DNA of 64,000 nt from Sambucus nigra (Eukaryota; Streptophyta; Magnoliopsida; Dipsacales; Adoxaceae). Each line of letters starts with the position of its first letter. Positions within the stretch are counted from its first letter, which is position 1. Position numbers and translations under genes: made by a program. The notes below the pieces were generated by a model. It did no database searches. It saw only the letters and a program-made list of their open reading frames with translations, and was not told the origin of the DNA. The stretch spans positions 192,123,619 to 192,187,618 of the forward strand of contig OX422210.1 of NCBI GenBank assembly GCA_949130495.1, given 5' to 3'. This document shows, piece by piece, positions 35,245 through 48,305 of this stretch.

Positions 35245-36300
35245 TTACACATGATAGACTTTCAACCATATATTGTTAATCTTTAATGGCTTGTCTTCTT
35301 CCATCTTAGAAATTAAGCAATAACCTGAATCATGAGCTTCTTTTACAATGGAAGGTCCCTTCCAATTCCCTGCAAACTTAGGTAGAGGAAGCCCCCTAAT
35401 GTGCTTCACTATTACCTTCAAAATGAGATCTCCCTCAACGAACTTCCTTGGTCTCACCAAGTTATCATATGCCCGAAAAAGCTATTTTGTATACATTTGA
35501 AAGTGTTGCATTGCATTATCTCTGTGTTCATCCAACGCTTCTAACTGCACACGTCTATTCTGAGGGAGCATGCTACTTCACAAGGAATATCGAGCAGAGG
35601 GACCTTTTAATTCTACCGGAAGGGTAGCCTCAGCCCTCTAAACGAGGGATAACGGAGTATACTCTGTGGACTTCCTCTTGGTTGTTTGACAGGCCCATAA
35701 TACAACTGGTATCTTATCATCCCATGACCCACAGAAATCCTCCACCATTTTAGCTAAAATATTAACCAAGGTTTTATTAGTTGCTTCGGATTGACCGTTT
35801 CCCTTTGGGTATGCCACCATTGAAGTATGATGAATAATGGAGTACTTATCTGTGAGCATTGTTAACTCTGAATTAACGAAGGGGGTTCCGTTATCTGAGA
35901 GAATAACCTTTGGAATCCCAAAATAATAAATGATGTATTCTCTGATGAAGTTGCTCACCACCCCTGTTGTTGCCCTTCTTAGTGGTATCGCTTCAGCCCA
36001 CTTTATAAAGCACTCCGTTGTTACTAGTATCCATATCTTCCCCCTCGAAAAATGATGTATTGCCCCTACCAGGTCAAACCCCCGAGTGTGAAAAGGATAA
36101 GGCGTTATCAGGGAGTGTAGGTACTCCGATGGGGCATGGGTCATATTACCATGAAGTTAGTAAACCTTACATTTTCGAAGGAACTCAGCAGAGTCCTTCT
36201 CCATCGTTGGCCAATAATACCCCAACGTCATCAACTGGTCATACAATTTGTCCCCTCCGATGTGAGCCAGATCGTGCGCTTATTTAAGGACTTTGGTTGC
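35245..36300 (-). pseudogene. T4 integrase
   Basis: Zinc-binding N-terminus at 36150-36290 (AHIGGDKLYDQLMTLGYYWP ... FLRKC), a frame break, then the core 35638-36144 with FDLVGAI, WILVTTECFIKWAEAIPL, VILSDNGTPFVN and GNGQSEATNKTL supplying D, D and E. The C-terminal part 35245-35460 (PLPKFAGNWKGPSIVKE) is in another frame. No chromodomain, as expected for Tat. Confidence 0.87.
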
Positions 36301-36560
36301 TTCTTCATTTGTGATGTAACGCAGAAGCCTGTTGAAGTAACCCCTTTGATAAAGTTGCCCCTCTTGAACGTAGAACCTTGGGGCCATTCGCTTTAATCCC
36401 ATTGCATCAATCTTCTCTATTAGGAATACGGCTATCTCCAATCTGATTGAGCTTCAACAAAATGACACTCCACTGCCTCAAAGAATAGTTGGCACTTATC
36501 GCACTTTCATTGTAGCTCTATTGCATCCCGTTTCATTTTAGGCCGTAAATACCCCTTCAT
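36301..36560 (-). other. T4 spacer before integrase
   Basis: 260 bp between the second RNase H and integrase, translated only in broken frames. No domain recognised. Confidence 0.4.
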
Positions 36561-37473
36561 TTAAAAAGGTATCCCAGTTGTCTCGCAGTGCTCTTTATGT
36601 GTTTTCTTTAACCTCCTCTCTGCTTTTTCTGGGTTGATGTATCTTGACAACCATCCTCCTGTATTTCTGAAGTAAAGGTTTCCCTGGTTTGTGAAGTGTT
36701 GGGCTAATTCTCTCAGATTCATCGCTCCTTCCCTAGATTCCAGTTGCTTTCTAATCTCTCCCCTCCAGTCAGCATCATCATTCATCGACATAATTAATTA
36801 TACTACCAAAGGAGTTGTTCTTCATTGAATCACAATTATAGTTGTATCGTCTCTCATGACCATATTCAAAGCAATGGTGGCATAGGCGTCTGTATAGTTG
36901 TTCATTGTTCGACGATGTCTCTTAATCTTGGTCCGATGGAACTGGCTGAGAAGCCGCTGAATGATTATTTTATATGGTGCTAGACTCAGGTCTTTTAACG
37001 CATATTCCTCATTCACTTGCTGAATCACCAAGTTTGAATCACCCTTTGAGGCAAAGTGACCGAATCCCCCTTCGAAGGGCCTCAAGCAACCTTAGTACTA
37101 ATGCTTCATACTCTGTTTTATTGTTGGAATAAGGAAAATATAACTTGTAGGAAAGACAAATCTCCTCCATTCCTTTTGAAAGAATAACCCCTGCTCCTCC
37201 TTTTTTTCTGCTGAAGATCCATCAAACTGCATCGTCCATTCTTCATCACTTGCAATTAAGTAATTGGCTTGTAAGTCATCTACTGGAATACTTTCTTTAG
37301 GTGGCTCAAATGTTCCAGAGGGAAAGATAGCCAACAGGTCAGCGTACGCCTAGCTCTTGATCGTACAAGGAACCACACACTTCAAGTCATATTCTGAGAG
37401 GATGAAGAACCACCTATCTGTCCTTCCAATTAATATTATTCTTGCCAATAAAAACTTAATGGGATCACATCTC
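36561..37473 (-). pseudogene. T4 RNase H end and archaeal-type RNase H
   Basis: The first 130 bp after B complete the classical RNase H (DPIKFLLARIILIGRTDRW, FFILSEYDLKCV). The second RNase H follows: EEWTMQFDGSSAEKKEEQG, then after stops KGDSNLVIQQVNEEYALKD. 36561-36791 (REGAMNLRELAQHFTNQGNL) matches the linker to integrase. The break at 37474-37478 is the TSD of element B. Confidence 0.82.
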
Positions 37474-37478
37474 GTTAC

Positions 37479-40456
37479 TGTAATACCCCGTACTTTTGGC
37501 TATATTTATTTTTGGGATTAATTAATTAAATGCGTATTAATTGGAAATTAATCCGGGTTATAAATACTAACGAGATGCGAGTTGGTATTTGATTATGTGC
37601 ATACATGTTTTGATATATGTATTTGGTATTATAAAGGTTGTCGTGAGATTTATATACGGCATTTTAGAAATTTTGTTGAGACGCGTGGGATCGCCGCGTC
37701 ACGGTGTAATATTTTGATTATAAAAGTGAATTTAAAATTTATAAACTGTATAGTCGATTTGAGTGCGCCAACGCGTACGGAAGGGTCTAGATAGTCAGAA
37801 AACACTACCCGGGGGTGTAGTTTGGATTCCGGGGTATTTTTAGGCCATACCGGCAACTTAAATGGTATTTTGGTAATTTTACATTTTGAGGAATTAAAAG
37901 TGACGAAAATTAGAGATGTAAATCTGATGTGGATTAAACCCACTAAGCCCATTAACCAAACCATATTAACCTAGAAGGCTACGTAGGTTATTAGAAGAGT
38001 TTTCTAAATTCCCAAATCAAAACCCTAGCCACTTTAAGCCACCATTGGAGAGGAAGCTTGGAGAGAGAAAAATCTGCAGAAATCTTCACCAAACCAACAC
38101 CAAAATCAGAAATCCAATCAAGGCAAGTGACTTTATTCCATTTAATTTCAGAGAATGTCTTTTCCATCTTAGAAATTGAGGAATTTTAATTGTTCTTGAA
38201 AGATGAATGAAAACCCATGAAGTTTGGAGTTTAGAACTTGAAAATTTTGAAGAGAATTGCATGTAGAATGATAGGTAGATGATTTCTCTCATGAATATTG
38301 TGATTAGAAGAAATTAAAACGAATGAAATTCTGGGATTTGATGATGATATAAATCTAGGGTTCATGCTCTTGATGATATTGGGGAAAAGTATAAAACCTT
38401 GTAATTTAATGATGTTTAGGATGCATTAATGCCTTAAAAGATGTTAGTTTATGACTTAAGCATGTTTTAGTATGATTAGAGGACTTAAATCATTGTTAGA
38501 ACGAACTTTGGAGAAGGATTGAGGTGTTAAAAATGGTGAGAAACGTAACTTAGGAAATCTGGGACGAATCTGGTAGCTCGTTAGAAGCCCCTACCCAGGT
38601 CGTTCGAACGAACTCGTTCGAACGATCTTCTAACGAGTTGACCAGTCGCTGCTAACGAAAAGGAATCTCGTTCGATATCTCGTTCGAATGAGATGTCGTT
38701 AGAAGGAACAGTTCGTTCGAACGAACTGGAATCTCGTTCGAACAGTCTCGTTCGAACGAGACTTCTAACGAGCTGACAGTCCAATCTCGTTCGAACAGCC
38801 TCGTTCGAACGAGACTTCTAACGAGTTGACAGTTTGGTCCTTTTTGGACTGTTTTGATTTTTGGAGTTCCGTAAACTTGTTCGAGGGTAGAGTTAACCTT
38901 CCTTGATGATGTATTGATGGATTTGGGACTTTTGGGTTATTAAGAGGAGTAAACTATATACGCGAGTTAGATTAAATGAACCGTTTGGGTTGAGACGTGA
39001 GAGTCTACTACGACGTGAGGATGAATTATGGCACGTATAATTACAAACCAGAATAGTATGAATTGTGATAATTATAAGTTAGTACGAGAATGCGATATGT
39101 ACTACGATTAAACTACGGTATTACTAAGACGTGTGTTTACTTAGTATTGGTATATGAATTGTGTGTATGACATACCTACCATACTTGCTATCACGGGAGG
39201 TTTGCGTTCACTTAGGGCCCTCTAATCCTTGTGTTGCCCGGATTTAGACTGGTTACCTCGATGAACATAGGTCATAGAAAGACTTATTGGGATATTAATA
39301 AGTCCGCTGATCGTAGGAGCGTAGGTATGTGCATGACCTATGTGATGTGACTGTGTTCGCCTCCATTCTTTGTGATGTTGTTATCTGTGAACTATTCCTG
39401 AGAGATTCAGAATATGTAAACCTTATGTACGTGATGTACCGGGATGGATAGCAGAGTATGTGTGCACCGCAGCTTAGATCTCGGGGTGCTAATATTGTAT
39501 ATTTGTGATGTGAATAATATACACTTAATTAATGAGAACCTTCGTGTTAATGATGTGAATATAATTACGGTATTATTTCGAGAAATATAACGTGTTAACT
39601 GATAGTTATATATACTGCATATTGAACATCTGAGTTACGTTAAACCCCTACTTAATTACGAGCGTTATTATGTTAATAGAACCGAGTAATAAGGGTAAGA
39701 CCTATGATAGTCTAGCTAGATATGTTGTCACTTAGCTAGTAGTTTGTATCACTCTAGATGGGTACTTACGTTAGGAGTGCACAGTTAGAAGAGAGGTGAG
39801 AATATCATGTGAGTGCACGTCCTAACATGTACTTTGCATTTAATGTTTTAAATGTTTTTAAATCACTTGCAGGTTTTTAAAATATAACTCCACATTCGGG
39901 ATCTGACCCGTTTGCTTTTCAAATCCTTTTCTTGTAAAAACCATTTTAGGTGCCCAGCCACAAGGACACCAAGCAGAGGATACTCATTCAGGTGACGAGC
40001 TGTAGCTGTTTGTGGAAGCTACAGGGACTTTGCTTGTAGACGCTTCGATCTTTTGGATTCCAGAGTTATTATCTATCAGTTGTAGGGCATGTTGCCCATT
40101 TCTATTAGACATCTTTCCATTACAGTTTTCAGATTTTGGCATGTGCTGTTTTAGTATTCAGTTTACTTTTCAGTTGTGGGATTGTAGTGAGGAGTTTTTC
40201 CTCCAGACTTTATTTACCGCATGTGATGGTTATTCTATATCTTTCAGTATGGTGAATGGTATTGTTATTCTTTATTACACTTGTTTCATGTTAATCAGAC
40301 TTATAATAAAATTTGGCAACTTACTTTTTAAATACTAGGTGGTTAGTAAAATTAGAATGTTTTCGACAGTGATGCTATTAACTGAGCCAACTTGGCATTT
40401 TGAATTAATTTAATAAAGGAGTAGCTACCCGGTATTTAATTAGTCGGGGTGTCACA
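37479..40456 (+). repeat. 5' LTR of element B
   Basis: 2,978 bp, TGTAATACCCCGTAC to GGGGTGTCACA. The ends match element A LTRs but the centre holds a TTCGAA palindrome array (38600-38825) in place of TCGATCGA. A 108-codon ORF (40012-40338) is repeated in the other LTR at 50816-51142; it has no domain and is probably chance. Confidence 0.96.
38600..38825. repeat. CTCGTTCGAACGAG palindrome array, B 5' LTR
   Basis: At least seven TTCGAA-centred blocks, several extended to perfect palindromes such as TCTCGTTCGAACGAGA and CAGTTCGTTCGAACGAACTG, alternating with CTTCTAACGAG(T/C)TGAC spacers. About 225 bp. Confidence 0.95.
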
Positions 40457-40458
40457 GG

Positions 40459-40470
40459 TGGTATCAGAGC
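40459..40470 (+). other. primer binding site of element B
   Basis: TGGTATCAGAGC two bases after the LTR: perfect initiator-Met tRNA primer site, as in A. Confidence 0.93.
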
Positions 40471-40637
40471 ATCAGGTTCTAGTTTCCTTAGGATCTGACG
40501 GCTTGTTATGTTTCCGCTAAGTTTCTTTGATATAGAGCCCTATATTTTAGGACTGTTGTACTCTTTTTGTGTATTCTTCGTTCTTCAGCTATATTAAGTT
40601 GTTAACAGCGAACTTATAAACTTTGTTCTTATTTCAG

Positions 40638-41795
40638 ATGCCTCCACGACGTGCACGACGAGTTCCCAGGGATGCAACTCCCGAACCCCAGCCCGCTCCA
40701 GTTCAGGGTATGATGAACGCCGCTGAGGTTGCAGCTATAGTAGCTCAAGCGGTAAATGCCGCCATTGCCGTTGTTCAGCAGGCACCACCTCAGGCGCCGG
40801 TTGCCGCGCCAGTACAGGTTAATGCATTCCCGTCTGCTTGGGAGTGTGTACGTGACGCTTTTCAGAAAGCGCATCCGCCAGAGTTTGCAGGTAGCTCAGA
40901 TGTGGTAGTCTCGAGCCAATGGAGGAAGGACATGCAGAGGCACTTGAGGATGTATGAGTGCACGGATGTTCAGAAGCAGGTGCTAGCTACTTTCAAGCTG
41001 GTTGGATCTGCACTACAGTGGTGGGAGTCTATTACCACCATGGAGGAGAGGGATACTCTCACGATTCAGGAGTTCTGGGTGTGGTTCGACCGCAAGTACT
41101 TTCCGTTAGCTGTTCATACGGAAATGAGGAGGAGGTTGATGAGTCTGAAGCAGGAGGGCAAGACAGTGGCCGAGTATGAGGCCGAGTTCACTAATCTGTT
41201 GAACATCGTTCCAGACGAGATACCAACAGAGAAGAAGAAAATTGAGAAGTTCACCGACGGGTTGACTTGGAGGATCCGTCAACATCTGCTAGGGAACCTA
41301 TCGTTGGCCACTTATTCTGACGTGGTTAACGCTGCATTGTTGCACTGCCAGGACCACCGTTTTCATATGGCCGAGGGCAAGAGGTCGGGGGAGTCTAGCC
41401 ATCAGGGCAGGACTGGAGGACATGGTGCCAGCGGGGCACAATCGGGTCAGGGGCAGAGATAGAATGAGAAGGGCTCCCAGCAGGGGGATAATAAGAGGTT
41501 CCGGTCAGGGAACTACAGACAGGGACATGGAGGTTTTCGTCAGGGCCATCAGGGTCCAAACGGCCATCAGGGCCAACAGGGGCAGAATGGGCAGCAGTTT
41601 CACCAGAGCCAGCAGGGCCAAGGGAGAAATGGTAACGGCCACCAGGGCCGGGGACAGCAAGGGCAGAGAGGGGGGAACTTCCCAGGGAAGTGCTTTGTTT
41701 GTGGCAAGACTGGCCATAAGCGACAGGATTATCCTGATAGGGGCAGGGCCCCACAGCAGCAGCAGCAGGGTGCTCGCCAGGAGCCACAGAGACCT
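40638..41795 (+). pseudogene. element B gag
   Basis: ATG at 40638 chosen because MPPRRARRVPRDA matches the A start; the ORF extends five codons upstream. Capsid region VGSALQWWESITT, KTVAEYEAEFTNLLNIVPDE, YSDVVNAALLHCQD. One TAG at 41460-41462 splits it (a C-to-T change from CAG is likely). Past the stop the same frame gives a Gly/Gln-rich tract and the zinc knuckle [14 protein letters not shown], with Tyr at the last Cys position (41730-41732). Frame is continuous with protease. Confidence 0.93.
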
Positions 41796-43534
41796 ATGTT
41801 TCCCGCCGCTCTTCCCGCACCGCCACAGATGGCAGCATTTCCACCCATTCCAGCAGTCCCAGCTCAGCAGGGGCAACTACAGTATGGACGTGTCTACAAC
41901 GTTCACCAGGCTGCAGTTCCACAGGCACCGCCCGCGATTGAGGGTACGTTTCCTATCCATGGCATTATGGGTCGGGTGTTATTTGATACGGGTGATACAC
42001 ACTGTTTTATAGCTACACACTTCGCGAAAGCTTTAGGATTATTAGCTACGGCAGAGAGCACAGTGACGTGTGTCGACTCACCATTAGGGAGTGGGTCACT
42101 TATTTTCTTTATATGCCGGGGAGTGGGGGTAGAGATTGGTGGTTTGGTATTGACTGCAGACATGTTAGTATTAGATATGCATGTTCACGATGTGATCATC
42201 GGTATGGATTGGCTCGTAGCATATAGGGCCATGATTGATTGCTTCAGCGGGAGCATTATTTTTGCCATTCCGGGGCAAGAGATGTTTGTAGTGGCGATGC
42301 CTCGCCCAGAGGGAGGATCGACCGCTCATCTGTATTACATTGAAGAGGATACCTCTAAGGAGGTAGTGATCCCTTTAGATTCTATCCCAGTAGTCAGGGA
42401 GTATTCGGATGTGTTTCGGGAGATACCCGACTTACCACCCAGTCGAGAGATAGACTTTGTTATAGATTTGCTACTGGGTACGAGACCTATAGCACGTGCA
42501 CCGTACCGTATGGCTCCAGCTGAGATGAGGGAGTTACGGGATCGGATAGAGCAGCTGTTAGGCCAGGGCTTTATTCGCAGGAGTACCTCACCATGGGGCG
42601 CTCCGGTTTTGTTTGTGAAGAAGAGGGACGGTTCACTGAGATTGTGTGTGGACTACCGAGAGTTGAATAAGGTTACGATACGGAATAAGTATCCGTTGCC
42701 TCGAATCGATGACTTATTCGACCAGTTGAGAGGAGCTTCTTTCTTCTCGAAGATTGATTTGAGATCGGGATACCATCAGTTGCGTATCAGGGAGGAGGAT
42801 GTCTCGAAGACCGCGTTCTTATCAAGATATGGTTCTTACGAGTTTTGGGTTATGCCTTTTGGTTTGACCAACGCTCCAGCAGTGTTTATGGACTTGATGA
42901 ACAGAGTGTTCAGGGATTTCCTAGACCAGTTTGTCATTGTCTTCATTGATGATATTCTGGTTTACTCCCAGACAGAGGAGGAGCATGCCGAGCATTTGAG
43001 GCAGGTTTTGCAGACACTTCGTCAGAACGAGTTGTATGCAAAATATGAGAAGTGCGGGTTTTGGCTGAAGGAAGTCCAGTTTTTTGGGCATATTATTTCC
43101 GAACGGGGAATATCTGTTGATCCGGGGAAAGTATCCGCGGTGAGGGAGTGGGGACAGCCCACGACACCGACTGAGATTCGTAGTTTCTTGGGCTTGGCAG
43201 GATACTACAGGAGGTTCATTCGGGGATTTTCGAAGATAGCAGGTCCTTTGACACATCTTACTCGTAAAGGTGTGCCGTTCATTTGGAGTGATGCCTGTCA
43301 GTTGGCATTCGATGAATTGAAGGACAAATTGACCTCAGCACCTGTGTTAGCATTGCCGAGACCGGGAGTTGAGTATTTGGTTTACACCGATGCGTCTTTG
43401 CAAGGACTGGGAGGTGTATTACAGCAGGAGAGATAGGCCATAGCTTATGCTTCCTGTAAGCTTAAGCCTCATGAGAAGAATTACCCCACACATGATTTGG
43501 AGTTGGCGGCAGTGGTATTTTCCCTACGGATTTG
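41796..43534 (+). pseudogene. element B protease, RT and RNase H (first part)
   Basis: 546 open codons to a TAG at 43434. Protease active site [68 protein letters not shown], catalytic [22 protein letters not shown]. RNase H starts [15 protein letters not shown]; the stop replaces the Gln seen in A. RNase H coding continues to the B' insertion (TSD ATTTG, 43530-43534). Confidence 0.94.
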
Positions 43535-46517
43535 TGTGACACCCCGACTAATTAAATACCGGGTAGCTACTCCTTTATAAAATTAATTCAAAATGCCAAG
43601 TTGGCTCAGTTAATAGCATCACTGTCGAAAACATTTTTATTATTACTAACCACCTAGTATTTAAAAATCAAGTTGCCAAATTTTAATTTAAGTCTGATTA
43701 ACATGCAACAAGTGTAATGAAGAAATAAATAACACCATTCACCATGCTGAAGTAAACTGAATAACCATCACAATAGCGTAAATAAAGTCTGGAGGAAAAA
43801 CTCCTCACTATAATCCCATAACAGAAATGAATAACCGAAACTGAAATAAAACATGCTAAAGTCTGAAAACTGAAATGTAAATGATGTCTCTAAAGAAATG
43901 GGCAACATGCCCTACAACTGATAGAAAGTGACTCTGGAATCCAAAGAGATAGAAGCGTCTACATGCAAATCCCTGTAGCTTCCACAAGCAGCTACAGCTC
44001 GTCACCTGAATGAGTACCTATGCTTGGTGTCCTTGTGGCTGGGCACCTAAAATGGTTTTACAAAGAAAAAGAGATTTGAAAAGCAAACGGGTCAGAGCCC
44101 GAATGTGGAGTTATATTTTAAAAACCTGCAAGTGCTTTAAAAATATTTAAAACATTAAATGCAAAGTACATGTTAGGACGTACACTCGCATGATATTCTC
44201 ACCTCTCGTCTAACTGTGCACTCCTAACGTAAGTACCCATCTATATCGACCCATACTACTAACTAACTGACAACATAACTAGCTAGACTGCCAAAGGTTC
44301 TACCCATATTACTCGGTTCCATTTAACATAACAACGCTCGTAATTAAATAGAGGTTTAACGTAAACTCAGTTACTAAATATGCCAATGATATAACTATCA
44401 GTTAACTCATTATATAACTCGAAACAATACCGTAATATTTTTACAACATTAACATGAGGATTTCCATTAATTTAATGTATATTATTCACATCATAAATAT
44501 ACAATATAAGCACCCCGCAATCTAAGCTGTAGTGCACACATACTCTGCTATCAATCCCGGTACATCACGTACATAAGGATCACATATTCCGAATCTCTCA
44601 GGAATAGTCCAGATAACACAAATCACAAATAGTGGAGGCGAACACAGTCACCATCACGTGGGTCACGCACATACCTACGCTCCCACGGTCAGCGGACTTA
44701 TTAATATCACAATAAGTCTTTCTATGACCTATGTTCATCAAGGTACCAGTCTATATCCCCCCCGTAGGCACACAAGAATTAGAGGGTCCTAAGCGAACGT
44801 AAACCTCCCGTGATAGCAAGTATGGTAGGTATGTCATACACACAATCCATATACCAATACTAAGTAAACACACATCTTAGTAATACCATATTTTAATCGT
44901 AGTACATATTCTCATACTAACTATAATTATCACAATTCGTACTATTCCGGTTTGTAATTATACGCGCCATAATTTCTCACGTCGTAATAGACACTCACGT
45001 CTCATCCCAAACCGTCCATGTAATACATCTCTCGTATATAATTCCTCCTCATAAATACCCAAATGTCCCAAGTTTATCACTATATCATCAAAGGAATGCT
45101 ATCTATAACCTCGAACAAGTTTACGGAACTCCAAAAGTCAAAATAGTCCAAAAAGGATCAAACTGTCAACTCGTTAGAAGTCTCGTTCGAACGAGGCTTC
45201 GAACGAGTTTGGACTGTCAGGTCGTTAGAAGTCTCGTTCGAACGAGGCTGTTCGAACGAGATGCCAGTTCGTTCGAACGAACTGACCCTTCTAACGATAT
45301 CTCGTTCGAACGAGATATCGAATGAAAATCCCTACTCGTTAATAACGACTGGTCAACTCGTTAGAAGCTCATTCGAACGAGCTCGTTCGAACGACCTGGG
45401 AAACTGCTTCTAACGAGTGGCCAGTTTCGGCCCAGATTTCTTTCCAATTCGATTTTCACCATTTTTAACACTTTAATCCTTCTCCAAAGTTCATCCCAAT
45501 AACGTTTTAGGGTCTCTAATTCATCCTAAACATATTTACATCATCTCCTAACATGTTTTCAAGGGTTAAATCATAATACCATCAACTAAATTTACAAATC
45601 TCTACACTTTTCCCAATTTCTCTAGAACATGAACCCTAGGTTTATATCATCCTCAAATCCCAGAATTTATTTCGTTTTAATTCCTTCAAATCACAATTAA
45701 TATAAGGAAAATCATCTACCTATCATACTACATGCAATCCTCTTCATAATCTCCAAGTTCTAAACTTCAAACTACATGGGTTTTCATTATCTTTCAAGAA
45801 CAGTTGTAATTTATCAGTTTTCTAACATGGAGGAAACATTCTACGAATTTAAATATGATTAAAACACTTGCATTGGTTTGATTTCTGGTTTGATGTTGAT
45901 TTGATGAAGAATTTCTGCAGAATTCCTCTCTCTCTCTCCTTCTCCCAGCTTTCTTCTCCAAAAGGCTATGGTGGCTAGGGTTTGCTTTGGGGAAACTTAT
46001 GAAAACCTAATTTAATAAACCTCCGTAGCTTGTTGGGTTAATAAGGGTTGGTTGGGTCAATTCCTTATCAGATTACAACTCTCAATTTTCGTCACTTTTA
46101 ATTACCCAAAAATACCAAATTACTAAAATACCCTTTATGGTGCCGGAATGGCCTAAAAATACCCCGGGACCCAAACTATACCCCCGGCTAGTGTTTTCTG
46201 ACTATCTCGACCCTTCCGGACACGTTGGCGCACTCAAAACGACCATACGGATTATAGATTTTAAATTCACTTTTATTAACAAAATAATATACCGTGACGC
46301 GGCGGTCCCACGCGTCTCAACAAAATTTCTAAAATGCCGTATATAAATCTCACGACAAATTTTATAATACCAAATACATATATAATCATATATGCACATA
46401 ATCAAATACCAATTCGCGTCTCATTAGTATTTTTATCCCGGATTAATTTCCAATTAATACGCATTTAATTAATTAATCCTCAAAAATAAATATAGCCCAA
46501 AAGTACGGGGTATTACA
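43535..46517 (-). mobile_element. solo LTR B' of the B family inside element B
   Basis: 2,983 bp with TSD ATTTG at 43530-43534 and 46518-46522 and no internal coding. Orientation opposite to B. Clearly more diverged from the two B LTRs than these are from each other, so it is not a copy of the host element. It arose by LTR-LTR recombination after inserting in RNase H (known mechanism). Confidence 0.95.
45170..45422. repeat. TTCGAA palindrome array in solo LTR B'
   Basis: Same CTCGTTCGAACGAG and CTAACGAG elements as in B but with different number and order, plus GATATCTCGTTCGAACGAGA... extending to a palindrome of about 24 bp at 45297-45320. Confidence 0.93.
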
Positions 46518-48295
46518 ATTTGGAGACACTATCTTTTGGGGGAGAAGTTCTAACTGTTCATGGACCACAAGTCCCTACAGTACCTGTTCACGCAGAAGGA
46601 ATTGAATATGCGGCAGCGTAGGTGGCTTGAGTTTGTGAAGGACTACCAGTTCGACACCCAGTACCACCCGGGAAAGGCTAACGTGGTGGCAGACGCGTTG
46701 AGCCGTAGGCCAGCAGATGAGGTGGCAGAGGTGTGGAAGGCTAAGTGGAAGGAATTGGGACACTAGGATTCAGTGGCCCGATCTTTCATGTCTGTGATGA
46801 CTGTTACACCGCAGATTATCACGAAGGTAGTACGGGCACAGGCTAATGACTCGTTCTGTCAGGAGCAGATAGTTCGGTTACTAGCAGAGGGAGCCGAGTC
46901 CTATACCGTTAGCTCAGACGGGGGATTACGCTTCAATGGGAGATTGGTAGTTCCATAAGGGGATGAATTGCGACACGATGTGATGGCAGAGTCGCACGGC
47001 TCACGGTTCGCGGTACATCCCGGAGGGGACAAAATGTACCAAGACATGAGACGCCAGTATTGGTGGAGCGATATGAAGAGAGATATCGCTGAGTTTGTTT
47101 CGAAATGCCCCACTTGTCAGCTTGTAAAAGTGGATCATCAGAAATCGGCAGGATTGCTACAGCCATTGGAGGTCCCGGTGTGGATGTGGGAGAGCATATC
47201 CATGGACTTTATCACGGGGTTGCCTACGTCGCAGAGGGGCCACGACTCCGTTTGGGTAATCGTGGATAGGTTGTCCAAGGTCGCTCACTTTTTACCCGTT
47301 AGGACTGATTACACTACGGGACAGTATGCCCAGCTCTTCATTTCAGAGATTGTGAGACTTCACGGTGTGCCCCTAAATATCGTGTCTGACAGAGACAAGA
47401 TATTTGTTTCGCGGTTTTGGGAAAGTTTCCAGGAGGCCATGGGCACGGAATTGCGGTTGAGTACGGCTTATCATCCGCAAACCGATGGGCAGACAGAGCG
47501 CACCAATCAAATGTTGGAGGACATGCTACGCATGTGCATTATTAACTTCGGGGGTGGATGGGAGCAGTACCTTCCACTGGTAGAGTTTGCTTACAACAAC
47601 TCCTATCAGTTCACTATTGGCATGGCACCGTTTGAGGCATTGTACGGTAGGCCTTGTCGTTCCCCAGCATGTTGGTTAGAGGTGGGGGACAATAAACTGC
47701 TTGGACCGGAAGTGATTCAGGATACTTCGGCAAGGATTGAGTTGATTCGGAGTCGCATTCGGGTAGCTCAAGACAGGCAGAAGAGTTATGTTGATGCGAA
47801 GAGATTTTTCAGAGAGTTCCAAGTGGGTGACCAGGTTTTGCTCAGGGTATCTCCTATGAAGGGGATTATGCGATTCGGGAAAAAAAGGAGAAGTTGGCAC
47901 CGAGGTATGTGGGGCGGTTTCCTATTATTGAGCGGATCGGACCGGTTGCATATAGACTTGGGTTGTCGGAACATTTGCATCGGATTCACGATGTGTTCCG
48001 TATTTCTTCGCTGAGGAAATATCTTAGAGATAATTTGGCTCATTCACACATTGCTGTGGAGGACATCGATCTCCAGCCGGATAGCTCTTACGAGGAGGGG
48101 TCGATTGCTATTTTGGACCGAAGCGAGAGGAAACTGCGGTCAAAGATAGTTCCGTTAGTGCGTGTTCAGTGGCGACATCACAATGTCGAGGAGTCCACAT
48201 GGGAACGCAAGGATGAGATGCGCGAACGTTATCCAGAGCTATTTTTTAGCAGGTACTTTCTAGTTTCGAATTTCGGGACGAAATTCAGTTATTAG
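46518..48295 (+). pseudogene. element B RNase H end, integrase and chromodomain
   Basis: RNase H resumes [10 protein letters not shown], stop, [20 protein letters not shown]. Integrase: SHGSRFAVHPGG ... SKCPTCQL zinc region, SMDFITGLP, IVSDRDKIF, QTDGQTERTNQ for D, D, E. Stops near 46551, 46765 and 46959, and a frameshift in an A-run near 47880. Past it, 47894-48295 is open through the chromodomain LRSKIVPLVRVQWRHHNVEE, which is intact, ending in a natural stop at 48293. Confidence 0.93.
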
Positions 48296-48305
48296 GGGGG
48301 AAGTA
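48292..48305 (+). other. polypurine tract of element B
   Basis: TAGGGGGGAAGTA directly before the 3' LTR. It overlaps the end of the pol reading frame. Confidence 0.9.

Noticed and set aside
40012..40338. 108-codon ORF in both B LTRs (also 50816-51142)
   Set aside because: LTR duplication explains the pair. No domain, and no start context or counterpart seen in A LTRs.
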